From: Herbaspirillum sp.
Lineage (GTDB): Bacteria > Pseudomonadota > Gammaproteobacteria > Burkholderiales > Burkholderiaceae_D
Reading direction: 5' to 3'
Length of the DNA: 38,634 nucleotides
Assembly (NCBI GenBank): GCA_019233085.1
Contig: JAFAMT010000067.1
Coordinates: 1 to 38,634 of the forward strand
In this document: one piece after another, positions 1 to 8,105 of the stretch
How positions within the stretch are numbered: the first letter of the stretch is position 1
Layout of the letters: the number at the start of each line of letters is the position of its first letter
Notes under the pieces: generated by a model
Seen by the model: the letters and a program-made list of their open reading frames with translations, nothing else
Databases searched by the model: none
Told to the model about the DNA's origin: nothing
Translations under genes and position numbers: made by a program

Positions 1-278
1 CGGAACTTGACTTCCTTGACCTGGATGACCTTCTGCTTGAGCTTGGCCTCGTGCGCCTTCTTCTGCTCCTGGTACTTGAACTTGCCGTAGTCCATCAGGC
101 GGCAGACGGGAGGTTGCGCCGTCGGCGCAATCTCGACCAGATCGACTTCAGCCTCTTCGGAAAGCCGTAAGGCTTCGGCCAGGCTCACGATGCCCAGCGG
201 CTCGTTGTCGACACCCGAAAGGCGCACTTCCGGCGCAGTGATCTCGCGGTTGAGGCGATGCGACTTGTCAGTAGCTAT
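1..278 (-). CDS. infC: Translation initiation factor IF-3 (5' part, runs off the window)
   Basis: IF-3 binds the 30S subunit, keeps it apart from 50S and checks the start codon and initiator tRNA. The minus-strand translation gives the typical IF-3 N-terminal domain (LNREI, GEPLGIVS-like stretch, [23 protein letters not shown]) followed by the lysine-rich linker. The gene continues beyond base 1. The reading frame is closed by TAA at 291-293, and between that stop and the conserved protein there is no ATG, GTG or TTG. The only sensible start is ATA at 276-278, placed about 8 nt after AAGGAA. A rare AUN start is the known autoregulatory device of infC in E. coli (AUU there). It lies 74 bp downstream of thrS and is probably co-transcribed with it. 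Identity is near certain; the AUA start is read directly. Confidence 0.95.
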   Translation of the reverse strand, partial: MATDKSHRLNREITAPEVRLSGVDNEPLGIVSLAEALRLSEEAEVDLVEIAPTAQPPVCRLMDYGKFKYQEQKKAHEAKLKQKVIQVKEVKF

Positions 279-329
279 TGCAGTTTCCTTTTAAAATCCA
301 ATAAATTAAGCCGTGCGGTTGCGCTGGGA

Positions 330-348
330 AGGAAGCCTCCGGCTTCCT
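330..348 (-). other. Intergenic hairpin between thrS and infC
   Basis: A perfect 8-bp stem with a 3-nt loop (AGGAAGCC-TCC-GGCTTCCT on the plus strand) sits just after the thrS stop and before infC. No U-run follows it in the direction of transcription, so it is unlikely to be a strong terminator. An RNA processing site, 3'-end stabiliser or infC expression modulator is possible; this is inference. Confidence 0.45.
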
Positions 349-352
349 CGTA

Positions 353-2260
353 TCAGGCTTTGGCGTTGACCTCATCCCTGAGGCGTTCCACCAAGGTGTC
401 GATGGACATCACGCCCAGATCGACATTGCCCCGCGCACGCACGGCCACTGTGTTGGCATCCCGTTCCTTATCGCCGACAACCAGGATATAGGGCGGCCTC
501 TGAATGGAATGCTGCCGTATTTTATAGGTAATCTTCTCGTTGCGCAAATCGGTCTCGACCCTAAACCCTTGTTTTTTCAGCGTTTGTGCAACGTTCTGCA
601 CATATTCTGCTTGCGCATCGGAAATATTCAGGATGACAACCTGCGTAGGCGCCAGCCACAAGGGCATCGCACCGGCGTGGTTTTCGATCAGGATGGCGAT
701 GAAGCGCTCCAGCGAACCGACGATGGCACGGTGCAACATCACCGGCACCTTGCGGTTGTTGTCTTCGGTGACATATTCTGCCCCCAGGCGCGCCGGCATC
801 GAGAAGTCCACCTGCATGGTGCCGCACTGCCAGGAACGACCGATCGAATCCTTCAGGTGGTATTCGATCTTGGGACCATAGAAGGCGCCCTCGCCCGGCA
901 ATTCTTCCCACTCCGATCCGGAGGCGCGAATGGCTTCGCGCAGGGCGTTTTCGGCCTTGTCCCAGACTTCCTCGGCGCCGATGCGCTTCTCCGGGCGCAG
1001 GGCCAGCTTCACGGCCACTTCCTTGAAACCGAAGCAATCGTAGACTTCGCGCACCACGCGGTTGAAGGCTGCCACTTCTTCCTGCACCTGGTCTTCAGTA
1101 CAGAAGATGTGACCGTCATCCTGGGTAAAGCCGCGCACGCGCATCATGCCGTGCAGCGCGCCGGAGGGCTCGTTGCGGTGGCACTGGCCGAACTCGCCGT
1201 AACGCAGCGGCAGGTCGCGATAGCTGTGCAGGCCGGAATTGAAGATCTGGATATGGCCCGGGCAGTTCATCGGCTTGAGCGCGTAGGCACGGTTTTCGGA
1301 CTCGGTCGTGAACATGTTTTCACGATAGTTTTCCCAGTGACCGGTCTTTTCCCACAGGGAACGATCCAGGATCTGCGGCGCCTTCACTTCCTGGTAGCCA
1401 TTATCTTGATAGACGCGACGCATGTATTGCTCGACCTGCTGCCAGATGGTCCAACCCTTGGGGTGCCAGAAGATCAGGCCCGGCGCCTCGTCCTGGAAGT
1501 GAAACAGGTCCAGCGCGCGACCCAGCTTGCGGTGGTCGCGCTTTTCGGCCTCTTCCAGCATGTGCAGGTAGGCTTCCTGGTCTTCCTTCTTGGCCCAGGC
1601 GGTACCGTAGACACGCTGCAGCATCTCGTTGTTGGAGTCGCCACGCCAGTAGGCGCCGGCCAGCTTCATCAGCTTGAATACCTTGAGCTTGCCGGTGGAG
1701 GGCACGTGCGGACCGCGGCACAGGTCAGTGAAGCTGCCCTCGGTGTAGAGCGAGACATCCTCGTTCTGCGGAATGGAAGCAATGATCTCAGCCTTGTAGG
1801 CCTCGCCGATGGACTTGAAGTAGGCCACCGCCTCGTCGCGCGGCAACACCTTGCGGGTGACCGGCTCATCCTTCTTGGCCAGTTCGGCCATCTTCTTCTC
1901 GATGGCCTGCAGGTCTTCGGGCGTGAAGGGGCGCTTGTACGAGAAGTCGTAGTAGAAACCATTGTCGATGACCGGGCCAATGGTGACCTGGGCATCGGGG
2001 AACAATTCCTTGACGGCATAGGCCAGCAAGTGGGCGGTGGAGTGACGGATCACTTCCAGGCCATCGGCATCCTTGTCGGTGATGATGGCCAGCTCCGCAT
2101 CCTGGGCGATCAGGAAGGAGGTGTCGACCAGCTTGCCGTCAACACGGCCAGCCAGTGCGGCCTTGGCCAGGCCGGTACCAATATTGGCGGCGACCTGCGC
2201 CACCGTCACCGGACCATCGAACTGGCGTTGGGAACCATCGGGAAGACGAACTGAAACCAT
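353..2260 (-). CDS. thrS: Threonine--tRNA ligase
   Basis: Cytoplasmic class II aminoacyl-tRNA synthetase charging tRNA-Thr. The 635-residue product has the full family layout: N-terminal TGS domain ([10 protein letters not shown] onward), the editing domain with [11 protein letters not shown] (zinc-like H-x3-H) and its C-terminal part, then the catalytic core with [12 protein letters not shown], the motif 2 arginine region [17 protein letters not shown], and motif 3 near [12 protein letters not shown], followed by the anticodon-binding domain. I place the start at ATG 2260 because GGAG lies 6 nt upstream of it; an ATG four codons earlier (2272) has no ribosome binding site. Upstream lies a ~240-nt leader with a Thr-rich peptide and a terminator (see those entries). 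Gene order thrS-infC is the usual one. Confidence 0.98.
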   Translation of the reverse strand: MVSVRLPDGSQRQFDGPVTVAQVAANIGTGLAKAALAGRVDGKLVDTSFLIAQDAELAIITDKDADGLEVIRHSTAHLLAYAVKELFPDAQVTIGPVIDNGFYYDFSYKRPFTPEDLQAIEKKMAELAKKDEPVTRKVLPRDEAVAYFKSIGEAYKAEIIASIPQNEDVSLYTEGSFTDLCRGPHVPSTGKLKVFKLMKLAGAYWRGDSNNEMLQRVYGTAWAKKEDQEAYLHMLEEAEKRDHRKLGRALDLFHFQDEAPGLIFWHPKGWTIWQQVEQYMRRVYQDNGYQEVKAPQILDRSLWEKTGHWENYRENMFTTESENRAYALKPMNCPGHIQIFNSGLHSYRDLPLRYGEFGQCHRNEPSGALHGMMRVRGFTQDDGHIFCTEDQVQEEVAAFNRVVREVYDCFGFKEVAVKLALRPEKRIGAEEVWDKAENALREAIRASGSEWEELPGEGAFYGPKIEYHLKDSIGRSWQCGTMQVDFSMPARLGAEYVTEDNNRKVPVMLHRAIVGSLERFIAILIENHAGAMPLWLAPTQVVILNISDAQAEYVQNVAQTLKKQGFRVETDLRNEKITYKIRQHSIQRPPYILVVGDKERDANTVAVRARGNVDLGVMSIDTLVERLRDEVNAKA

Positions 2261-2323
2261 TTTGCACTCCATGTGGGCAGCGTCGCTGCCTAGCCTGTTA
2301 AGGTGATATCAAAAAGACGGACG

Positions 2324-2346
2324 AAAAAAAACGCGGACCAGCCGCG
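2324..2346 (-). terminator. Intrinsic terminator inside the thrS leader (attenuator)
   Basis: On the minus strand a 5-bp CGCGG/CCGCG stem with a CTGGT loop is preceded by an A-rich run and followed by eight U. It lies between the leader peptide stop (2375) and the thrS start (2260), so transcripts ending here never reach thrS. The leader-peptide codons CCG CGA carry the sequence CCGCG, which could pair with the 5' arm; whether this is the real antiterminator is not settled. Confidence 0.75.
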
Positions 2347-2374
2347 CTTTTTCTTGAGACGAAAAAGAACCCGA

Positions 2375-2416
2375 CTAGCGTCGCGTGAAAACCTCGGTGG
2401 TAGTTCGCGGTGTCAT
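2375..2416 (-). CDS. Threonine-rich leader peptide of thrS
   Basis: A 13-codon ORF reads MTPRTTTEVFTRR and then TAG. Five of 13 residues are threonine, three of them consecutive (codons 5-7). AAAGG lies about 10 nt before the ATG. It sits downstream of an extended -10 promoter, and the intrinsic terminator begins some 29 nt after its stop, before thrS. This is the classical layout of amino-acid-specific transcription attenuation: slow translation of Thr codons when charged tRNA-Thr is scarce would favour read-through into thrS. In E. coli thrS is instead controlled by ThrRS binding a tRNA-like translational operator, so this is a different mechanism. The ORF and layout are seen; regulation is inferred. 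Confidence 0.75.
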   Translation of the reverse strand: MTPRTTTEVFTRR

Positions 2417-2458
2417 AACCGGCTTGCCTTTCTCGCTCTTACAGAATTGGGAGTTGAA

Positions 2459-2496
2459 TCGCGTCTTTGCCACCTGATTGCCAGGTGAATACGCGA
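2459..2496 (-). other. Leader hairpin at the 5' end of the thrS transcript
   Basis: The inner stem CACCTG/CAGGTG (2471-2487, GCAAT-type loop) is enclosed by an outer TCGCGT/ACGCGA stem. It lies a few bases after the predicted transcript start and ahead of the leader peptide. It may be part of the attenuator folding or a 5' stability element. Confidence 0.5.
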
Positions 2497-2507
2497 CATA
2501 GTTCTCA

Positions 2508-2516
2508 ATTATAGCA
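2508..2516 (-). promoter_or_regulatory. Extended -10 promoter of the thrS leader
   Basis: The minus strand reads TGC TATAAT, an extended -10 (TGnTATAAT) with a perfect -10 hexamer. No good -35 is visible at 17 bp; TTGTCG lies 20 bp upstream of the -10. The predicted transcript starts near 2501, giving a leader of about 240 nt before thrS. Confidence 0.65.
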
Positions 2517-2762
2517 AATTAATTCAATCTCCCCGACAAGTTCACACATCTCGCCGCCAGCCCTCCCCTATGAACACTTGACGCAAGCCCCCAAGCCGCA
2601 CGAAACTGAAACGCTGCGATCACAGGGACCAAGCCGCTGCGTCGCGACCCTTGGTGGATCACATGATTTACAAGAGCAAAAGAAGGACTTTACACCGCAC
2701 ACACCGCCCGAACGGCCACACCGCGTGCTAGGATCCCAACCGATTTGCAGGAGGACAGCATC

Positions 2763-2945
2763 ATGCCCGAGACCACGAACAGCGTCGAACACCAGACGAT
2801 CATCAACAACGTCGAATACACGCTGCAAAGCCGGACAATTGCACAGGATAACGGCGAACACTACGAAGAGTACCGCGTCCTGCTGGAAGGCAAGGAAATC
2901 AAGTCCTGGACACGCGGCAATGTGATCCGCTACTTCAGCCTCTGA
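2763..2945 (+). CDS. Small hypothetical protein (60 aa)
   Basis: A 60-residue, mildly acidic soluble protein (MPETTNSVEHQ... to VIRYFSL) with no membrane segment or signal peptide. The start at 2763 has a strong GGAGGA 7 nt upstream; an in-frame TTG at 2745 lies before that site and is rejected. A bidirectional terminator follows within 40 bp. I do not recognise a family. The good ribosome binding site and terminator argue that it is a real gene. It is convergent with cheY. Confidence 0.65.
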   Translation: MPETTNSVEHQTIINNVEYTLQSRTIAQDNGEHYEEYRVLLEGKEIKSWTRGNVIRYFSL

Positions 2946-2980
2946 GCCCCGCCCCTCCCCCGGCCAAACCCGACCCCATA

Positions 2981-3008
2981 AAAAAAACGGCATCCCGTGA
3001 TGCCGTTT
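2981..3008. terminator. Bidirectional intrinsic terminator
   Basis: A 10-bp stem (AAACGGCATC / GATGCCGTTT, loop CCGT) is preceded by an A-run, giving a U-run on the minus strand, and followed by a T-rich stretch on the plus strand. It sits between the convergent small gene (ends 2945) and cheY (ends 3039) and can serve both. Confidence 0.85.
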
Positions 3009-3038
3009 CATCATTTCAGGCCACGCCTGCGGGTGCGC

Positions 3039-3446
3039 TCAGGCTTTCGCGAGGTGGGCGCGTCGCGCCAGGATCTTCTCGATCTTTTCCTTCAGCGTAG
3101 CCGCATTGAACGGCTTGACAATATAGCCATCCGCACCCGCCTGGGCCGCCATGACGATGTTCTCTTTCTTGGCCTCAGCGGTAATCATCAGTACAGGCAA
3201 GTGCGCCAGCGAGGGCGTGCCACGGATCTTCCTGAGCAACTCCAGCCCATCCATGACCGGCATGTTCCAGTCGGTCAGGACGAAGGTGACCGGCAAGGTA
3301 CCCGCTTCAAGAACCTTCAACGCGGAAGAGCCATCATCGGCTTCCACGATCTTGTTGTATTCAAGCTCCTTCAGGAGGCCGCTGACGATCCGACGCATCG
3401 TCGAAAAGTCATCCACCACGAGGAAATATTGATCATCTGCCGCCAT
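3039..3446 (-). CDS. cheY: Chemotaxis response regulator CheY
   Basis: Single-domain receiver of 135 residues. The acidic pocket is D12/D13 ([10 protein letters not shown]), the phosphoacceptor is D59 within [10 protein letters not shown], the switch Thr lies in [10 protein letters not shown] (T89) and the conserved Lys in VKPFNAATL (K111). The TDWNMP and TAEAKKENI stretches are nearly the same as E. coli CheY, which makes this a true flagellar-switch CheY rather than a generic receiver. Phospho-CheY binds FliM and changes flagellar rotation. It stands alone here: no CheA, CheZ or other chemotaxis gene is in the window. No strong ribosome binding site is seen directly before the ATG. Confidence 0.93.
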   Translation of the reverse strand: MAADDQYFLVVDDFSTMRRIVSGLLKELEYNKIVEADDGSSALKVLEAGTLPVTFVLTDWNMPVMDGLELLRKIRGTPSLAHLPVLMITAEAKKENIVMAAQAGADGYIVKPFNAATLKEKIEKILARRAHLAKA

Positions 3447-3755
3447 AGGAAAATTCGTTCTTCCGCAAGGTTAAGAGTTTGCCAAACAAACTCACAAAAA
3501 TTTCGTTCGCAAGTTTAAAGCATTTTTTGATGCTCCCACGAAACAGTCTAACGACAAGAGCGAAAATTCGCGCCTCGCTTGAGCAACAACAGAACCGGGC
3601 AAGAAAAAACTCCCCGGCCGCGACGATGGCGGACAAGGCTTGGAAAAAAGGAAGTCAAAAGCAGGAAATGGAAGGCCGGAAATAAAAAAGGAAGCCGCAA
3701 ACGCGCCTCCTTTTGAATTTGACTTCGCTTCCAATCCTTCGCTTTCCAGAAGAAT
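3447..3755. other. Intergenic region between cheY and tRNA-Val
   Basis: I see no credible gene here; the short ORFs have no ribosome binding site or family resemblance. It must hold the cheY promoter (leftward) and contains the tRNA-Val terminator at 3684-3714. Confidence 0.6.
3684..3714 (-). terminator. Intrinsic terminator downstream of tRNA-Val
   Basis: On the minus strand AAAAGGAGGC pairs with GCTTCCTTTT (10 bp with one G-U, 9-nt loop), followed by further U. It lies 40 bp past the 3' end of tRNA-Val in its direction of transcription. Confidence 0.7.
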
Positions 3756-3832
3756 TGGTAGGCACGATTGGACTCGAACCAACGACCCCTACCATGTCAA
3801 GGTAGTGCTCTAACCAGCTGAGCTACGCGCCT
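3756..3832 (-). tRNA. tRNA-Val (anticodon GAC)
   Basis: A 77-nt cloverleaf with CCA encoded: acceptor stem AGGCGCG/CGTGCCT (one G-U), D arm TAGCTCAGCTGGTTAGAGC, anticodon stem CTACC/GGTAG with loop TTGACAT (anticodon GAC), and T arm GGTTCGAGTCC. It reads valine codons GUC/GUU. Confidence 0.97.
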
Positions 3833-3951
3833 AACGAAGAAGCGAGAGTATAGGAGGCTTTCCTATATTTGCCAAGGGGTAAAAGATAAAAAAGTGAAAA
3901 TATTTACCATCTCCCCTTCTCCACCCGAGCTACCGGCATGCCATCAAGCGG

Positions 3952-6204
3952 CTACTGCCGCTTCGCCTCGATCACGCCCCTGACCTCGCGAATCACCGTC
4001 AACGCCTTCTGCAATTGCTCGGTCGAGCCGATCTCGGCAGTGAAGGTCATGCGCGCATGACCCTTGGCGCTTTGCGTGCTCACACCGATCACATTGATCT
4101 TGTCGCGCAAGAAGATATCGGAGATATCCCGCAACAAGCCCTGGCGGTCGCTGGCCAGCACGAAGATATCGACCGGGTAGACCGTATCGCGCACCGGCGC
4201 ACCCCAGGTGGTCTGGATGATCCGTTCGGGCGCATGGGCACTCATCTCGGCGAAATTCTTGCAGCTCACCCGATGGATGGAGACACCCTTGCCGCGCGTG
4301 ACAAAGCCGGCAATCGCATCCGGCGGCGCCGGCTTGCAGCAGCGCGCCAGTTGCGTCAGCAGACCGTCGGTCCCCACCACCAGCACGCCCGACTTGGCCC
4401 CCTGCACAATGCTGGAGGCGCGGCTCTTGCGCGTGATCAGCGCCTCATCGTCGATCTCGGGCTTCTTTTCCTCCCCTTCATGTAAGGCTTGCTCGACATG
4501 ACGCAGGCTGAATTCTTCCTTGGCCAGCGACAGGCACAGGTCATCGACCTTGGCAAAGCCCAGCTTCTGCGCCAGTTCTTCCAGGTTGACGGCGGTCTTG
4601 CCTTCACGCTGCAGGGTCTTTTCCAGCAGGCCACGGCCGACCGAGAGGGTTTCCTGCTGCTCGATGGCGTTGAACCAGGCGCGGATCTTGGAACGGGTGC
4701 GCGAACTGACCGCATAGCCCGGGCTGAGCCAGTCACGCGAAGGCCCCACGCCCGGCCCGTTCTTGGCCGTGATGATCTCGACCGTCTGGCCATTCTTGAG
4801 TACCGTGTTCAGCGGCACCATCACCCCATCGACCCTGGCACCTCGGCAACGATGGCCGACATCGCTGTGCAGGTGATAGGCGAAATCAATGGGTGTCGCC
4901 CCACTGGGCAGCTCGATCACGCGTGCCTGGGGAGTGAGCACATAGATGCGCTCGTCCAGGGTGGCCGACTTGAGCTTTTCCACCCAGTCGCGACGCACCT
5001 CTTCCTGGTCCACCACGGCGTCAGTGACTTCATTCTTCCAGGCCAGCAACTGACGCAACCAGGCGATCTTCTCGTCATATTTCTGCGCCGAGAAATTGGA
5101 ACTGCCGCTTTCCTTGTAACGCCAGTGCGCCGCCACGCCGTATTCGGCGAAATGGTGCATCTCGTGGGTACGGATCTGCACCTCCAGCGCCCGGCCATCC
5201 TCGGCCACCACCACGGTGTGCAGGGACTGGTAACCGTTTTGCTTGGGGCGGGAGATATAGTCGTCGAACTCTTCCGGGATCGGCGTCCAGATGTCATGCA
5301 CGATGCCCAGCACCGCGTAGCAGGTCTTGACGTCGTCGACGATGACGCGGAAAGCCCGCACATCGTAGAGCTCGGAGAAGTCGATGGACTTGCCGCGCAT
5401 CTTGTTCCAGATGCTGTAGATATGCTTGGGGCGGCCACTGACCTCGGCACGGATATCCTGGGCCGCCATCTCGGCACGCAGGCGTGCGATGGCGTTGGCG
5501 ACGAAGGCCTCGCGCTCCAGGCGCTTCTCTTCCAGCATCTTGGCGATGCGCTTGTAGGTCACCGGCTCCAGGAAGCGGAACGACAGATCCTCCAACTCCC
5601 ATTTCAGTTGCCAGATCCCCAGCCGGTTGGCCAGCGGCGCATAGAGGTCGAAGGTCTGGCGCGCATATTGCGCGCTGGCCTCGTTTTCCTGCTTGGTCTC
5701 GGCAAAGTAGCGCAGGGTCGCCACGCGCGAGGCCAGGCGCACCAGCACAGCACGCATGTCGGTGGCCATCGCCAGCAGCATCTTGCGCAGCGTCTCCACC
5801 TGGGCAGCGGCCTGCTGGGCGGCATTCTTGCCACGCAGGACTTCCTGGTTCTGGGGCTGGAAGCTGGGGCCATGGAAGCGCATCAACTGGCGCACATTGC
5901 CGATGAGGTCGGCGATTTCCTTGCCGAAGCGCTCTTCGAGCTTTTCTTCCAGTTCGGGATGCAGCATCTGCACCTCGAAAGCCAGCCCGGCAATGCGGGT
6001 GGCCGCATCGACATTGAGCGAGGTCAGTACTGTGGCCACAGAGAAGGAGAACTGCAAGGCATCCTGCCCGGACAGGATCTGCCTGTCGGCATACAGCGGT
6101 TCGAGCTCGGCCAGGGCCTGCTCGACCCGCGCCACATCCTCAGGACCGAGTCCGGCGGTAATGGCCGCCAGTCCCTCACCCTGTGTACTTGCTACCGAAA
6201 CCAT
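3952..6204 (-). CDS. relA: (p)ppGpp synthetase RelA (GTP pyrophosphokinase)
   Basis: Ribosome-associated alarmone synthetase that makes pppGpp from ATP and GTP when uncharged tRNA enters the A site. The 750-residue protein has a degenerate N-terminal hydrolase domain with no HD pair (about residues 45-110), so it should not degrade ppGpp. The synthetase domain (about 250-370) contains RPKHIYSIWNKM, YDVRAFRVIV and NGYQSLHT, and the motif EFDD at 312-315. The acidic ExDD form marks monofunctional RelA, against RxKD in SpoT/Rel. A TGS domain follows (about 415-475, PSGATPIDFAYHLHSDVG), then the zinc-finger region with paired cysteines (LARCCKPAPPDAIAGF) and a C-terminal ACT domain. It lies 6 bp after ridA and is probably co-transcribed. 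No clear ribosome binding site precedes the ATG. Confidence 0.96.
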   Translation of the reverse strand: MVSVASTQGEGLAAITAGLGPEDVARVEQALAELEPLYADRQILSGQDALQFSFSVATVLTSLNVDAATRIAGLAFEVQMLHPELEEKLEERFGKEIADLIGNVRQLMRFHGPSFQPQNQEVLRGKNAAQQAAAQVETLRKMLLAMATDMRAVLVRLASRVATLRYFAETKQENEASAQYARQTFDLYAPLANRLGIWQLKWELEDLSFRFLEPVTYKRIAKMLEEKRLEREAFVANAIARLRAEMAAQDIRAEVSGRPKHIYSIWNKMRGKSIDFSELYDVRAFRVIVDDVKTCYAVLGIVHDIWTPIPEEFDDYISRPKQNGYQSLHTVVVAEDGRALEVQIRTHEMHHFAEYGVAAHWRYKESGSSNFSAQKYDEKIAWLRQLLAWKNEVTDAVVDQEEVRRDWVEKLKSATLDERIYVLTPQARVIELPSGATPIDFAYHLHSDVGHRCRGARVDGVMVPLNTVLKNGQTVEIITAKNGPGVGPSRDWLSPGYAVSSRTRSKIRAWFNAIEQQETLSVGRGLLEKTLQREGKTAVNLEELAQKLGFAKVDDLCLSLAKEEFSLRHVEQALHEGEEKKPEIDDEALITRKSRASSIVQGAKSGVLVVGTDGLLTQLARCCKPAPPDAIAGFVTRGKGVSIHRVSCKNFAEMSAHAPERIIQTTWGAPVRDTVYPVDIFVLASDRQGLLRDISDIFLRDKINVIGVSTQSAKGHARMTFTAEIGSTEQLQKALTVIREVRGVIEAKRQ

Positions 6205-6210
6205 AAACGA

Positions 6211-6561
6211 TTACTTCTGTGCGGCGACGATGATGATTTCCACCAGCAGTTCAGGACGGGCCAGCTTGGCTTCCACCGTGGCGCGCGGAGGCGCATTGCC
6301 ATCGGCCACCCACTCATCCCAGACGGCGTTCATGCCAGCGAAATCCTTCACATCGGACAGGAAGATCTGGCACGACAGGATCTTGCTCTTGTCGCTGCCA
6401 GATTCGGCCAGCAGGCGGTCGATATGGCCCAGCACCTCGCGGGTCTGGCCTTCGATGTTCTGGGTGGTGTCTTCGGCGATCTGGCCAGCCAGGTAGACGG
6501 TGCCATTGTGGATGGCGACTTCGGAGAGACGCTTGCCGACGTGCAGACGTTGTACGGACAT
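6211..6561 (-). CDS. RidA-family reactive imine/enamine deaminase
   Basis: A 116-residue YjgF/YER057c/UK114 protein. RidA proteins form trimers and hydrolyse reactive 2-imino or enamine acids released by PLP enzymes. The sequence shows the family core NGTVYLAGQ, then PPRATVEAKLA, where the Arg holds the substrate carboxylate, and a late Glu in LLVEIIIVA. AAGGAA precedes the ATG. It is 6 bp upstream of relA and 65 bp downstream of the alpha/beta hydrolase gene. A GC-rich hairpin (about 6581-6603, CCGGCCC/GGGCCGG) lies in the gap before it but lacks a U-run. Its sub-branch may not be RidA sensu stricto. Confidence 0.88.
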   Translation of the reverse strand: MSVQRLHVGKRLSEVAIHNGTVYLAGQIAEDTTQNIEGQTREVLGHIDRLLAESGSDKSKILSCQIFLSDVKDFAGMNAVWDEWVADGNAPPRATVEAKLARPELLVEIIIVAAQK

Positions 6562-6625
6562 GGGATTTCCTTCGTGGTGATACCCGGCCCTGCGGGGCCG
6601 GCTGGTTCAATTGCAATAAAAATCG

Positions 6626-7525
6626 TCAGCCCAGCAAGAACTGCCGGGCAACCTCGATCTGGGGCGCATGCATGAAGGTCGGCGCGTGGCCGACATCGGG
6701 CAATTCCACCAGCCTGGCCTTGGGGCCGCGCCGGGTCATTTCCTGCGCCACCTCGGGCAAGAGCAGGTCGGACTGGGCGCCGCGCACCAACAGGGTCGGA
6801 CAGCGGATCGCATCATAGGCCGCCCACAGCATCTGCTCGGCCGCACTGGCCGCCTCGGGCGTGGTCAGCTTGAACGGCACGGCCAGCCCGAGATCGTAAT
6901 GGCGCACCCACTTGCCCTCCGCGTTCTGGCGCAGCACGTCCTTGGCCAGCTTGTGCCACTCTTCGTCGCTATGCGCGCCGAAGCTGGCGGAGATGGTTCG
7001 GATGTACTGGGCAGCCTCATCGAAACTGTCGAAGCGCACATCCTGGCCGATGTAGTCCCCGATGCGGGCCAATGCCGCACCGTTGATGGACGGACCGATG
7101 TCATTCAAGACCAGGCGCCGGATCGGATTGTCCGGCAAGGAAGCCAGGCCCATGCCGATCAGTCCGCCCATGGAAGTGCCGAACCAGTCGACGATCTCCG
7201 CATCCAGACGCGCCAGCAGGGTCACCATGTCGCTGATGTATTGCGGCACGGTGTAGTACTGCGGATTGGCCAGGCGACCGGAGCGGCCGCGGCCGACCAC
7301 ATCCGGGCAGACCACGCGATAGGTATCGCACAGCTCGCGGGCCATGCGGTCAAAATCGTCAGAGACGCGCGTCACCCCATGCACGCACAGCAGCACATTG
7401 GGATTGCGGGCATCGCCCCACTCCTTGTAGGCCATCGTGTGCAACCCGGCGGGCGAGATGCACTGCACGGTCTTGACTACGGCTTCAGTCATGGTCGCGG
7501 ATTTTCTGGTGGTAGAAGCCGACAT
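6626..7525 (-). CDS. Alpha/beta-fold hydrolase
   Basis: A cytoplasmic hydrolase of about 299 residues. From the chosen start the oxyanion region is CVHGVTR (about 48-53), the nucleophile is S118 in GTSMGG, the acid is probably D253 (GAQSDLL) and the base H280 (PDVGHAP), all at usual spacing. An arginine-rich GRGRSG loop follows the second strand. The substrate cannot be told; esterase, lactonase and C-C hydrolase are all possible. The start is uncertain: ATG 7525 and ATG 7492 both lack a strong ribosome binding site, and the frame stays open to 7609. It reads in the same direction as ridA-relA. Confidence 0.85.
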   Translation of the reverse strand: MSASTTRKSATMTEAVVKTVQCISPAGLHTMAYKEWGDARNPNVLLCVHGVTRVSDDFDRMARELCDTYRVVCPDVVGRGRSGRLANPQYYTVPQYISDMVTLLARLDAEIVDWFGTSMGGLIGMGLASLPDNPIRRLVLNDIGPSINGAALARIGDYIGQDVRFDSFDEAAQYIRTISASFGAHSDEEWHKLAKDVLRQNAEGKWVRHYDLGLAVPFKLTTPEAASAAEQMLWAAYDAIRCPTLLVRGAQSDLLLPEVAQEMTRRGPKARLVELPDVGHAPTFMHAPQIEVARQFLLG

Positions 7526-7669
7526 TCTACTATCTTGAAGCGACTTGTCTGCGGGAAATGGGCGTCCGGCTTGCGCGAAACGGATCTCCCATGCAGCGCA
7601 TCGCGGCATGGCGAGGGCAGCGATGCCGGTGCCATGTCGGTTCAGGCGATTTTCCTCAGGAAAAAACGA

Positions 7670-7697
7670 ATGACGCCAGGCAAGTCGCTGCTATAAT
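7670..7697 (+). promoter_or_regulatory. Promoter of tRNA-Leu
   Basis: ATGACG, 16 bp, then a perfect TATAAT (7692-7697), followed at once by GCCTGCC. A GC-rich discriminator next to the -10 is typical of stable-RNA promoters that ppGpp shuts down. The tRNA begins 40 bp after the -10. Confidence 0.65.
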
Positions 7698-7736
7698 GCC
7701 TGCCTTTTCCGGCAGCCATTGCCGGCATCCACTAGC

Positions 7737-7829
7737 GCCTGAGTGGTGAAATTGGTAGACACAGCGGACTTAAAATCCGCCGCTTACCCGGAAGGGGGCG
7801 TGCCGGTTCGACCCCGGCCTCAGGCACCA
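7737..7829 (+). tRNA. tRNA-Leu (anticodon TAA)
   Basis: A 93-nt class II tRNA with CCA encoded. The acceptor stem GCCTGAG/CTCAGGC, anticodon stem GCGGA/TCCGC with loop CTTAAAA (anticodon TAA), a long variable arm (CGCTTACCCGGAAGGGGGCG) and T arm CCGGTTCGACCCCGG are all visible. It reads UUA/UUG codons. Low-GC foreign-looking genes begin directly downstream, so this is a candidate integration target. Confidence 0.97.
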
Positions 7830-8105
7830 CTACAAGCTTTAAGGCCAATTGTAGGATCGTAAGCGGCCGCAGCGTAGTTCCGCAAAAAGCTATTTTTTCC
7901 GCAAAAAAGTTTGCGCTGCTAGCATTCTCGAATCGTTCCGATACCAACCTAGGCTGCTAGGCAGGACTCGATCCAGCGAATTAGGAGGCAAAGGCACATT
8001 CAAGCAACGGGCCGCAGATTGACACCAGCCCCCCATGTTTATGCATACAGTAGGCCAATTCAGCTATGTCCGTTGGTTCAGGAAAATATTCCGCTGCAGA
8101 TCGCA

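Noticed and set aside
509-2254. 581-codon ORF on the plus strand opposite thrS
   Set aside because: Antisense shadow caused by high-GC codon use in thrS; no family resemblance or ribosome binding site.
6581-6603. GC-rich hairpin between the alpha/beta hydrolase and ridA genes as a terminator
   Set aside because: No U-run follows on the transcribed strand.
4489-6675. 728-codon ORF on the plus strand opposite relA and ridA
   Set aside because: Antisense shadow of real genes; composition is Gln/His/Leu-rich without any domain.
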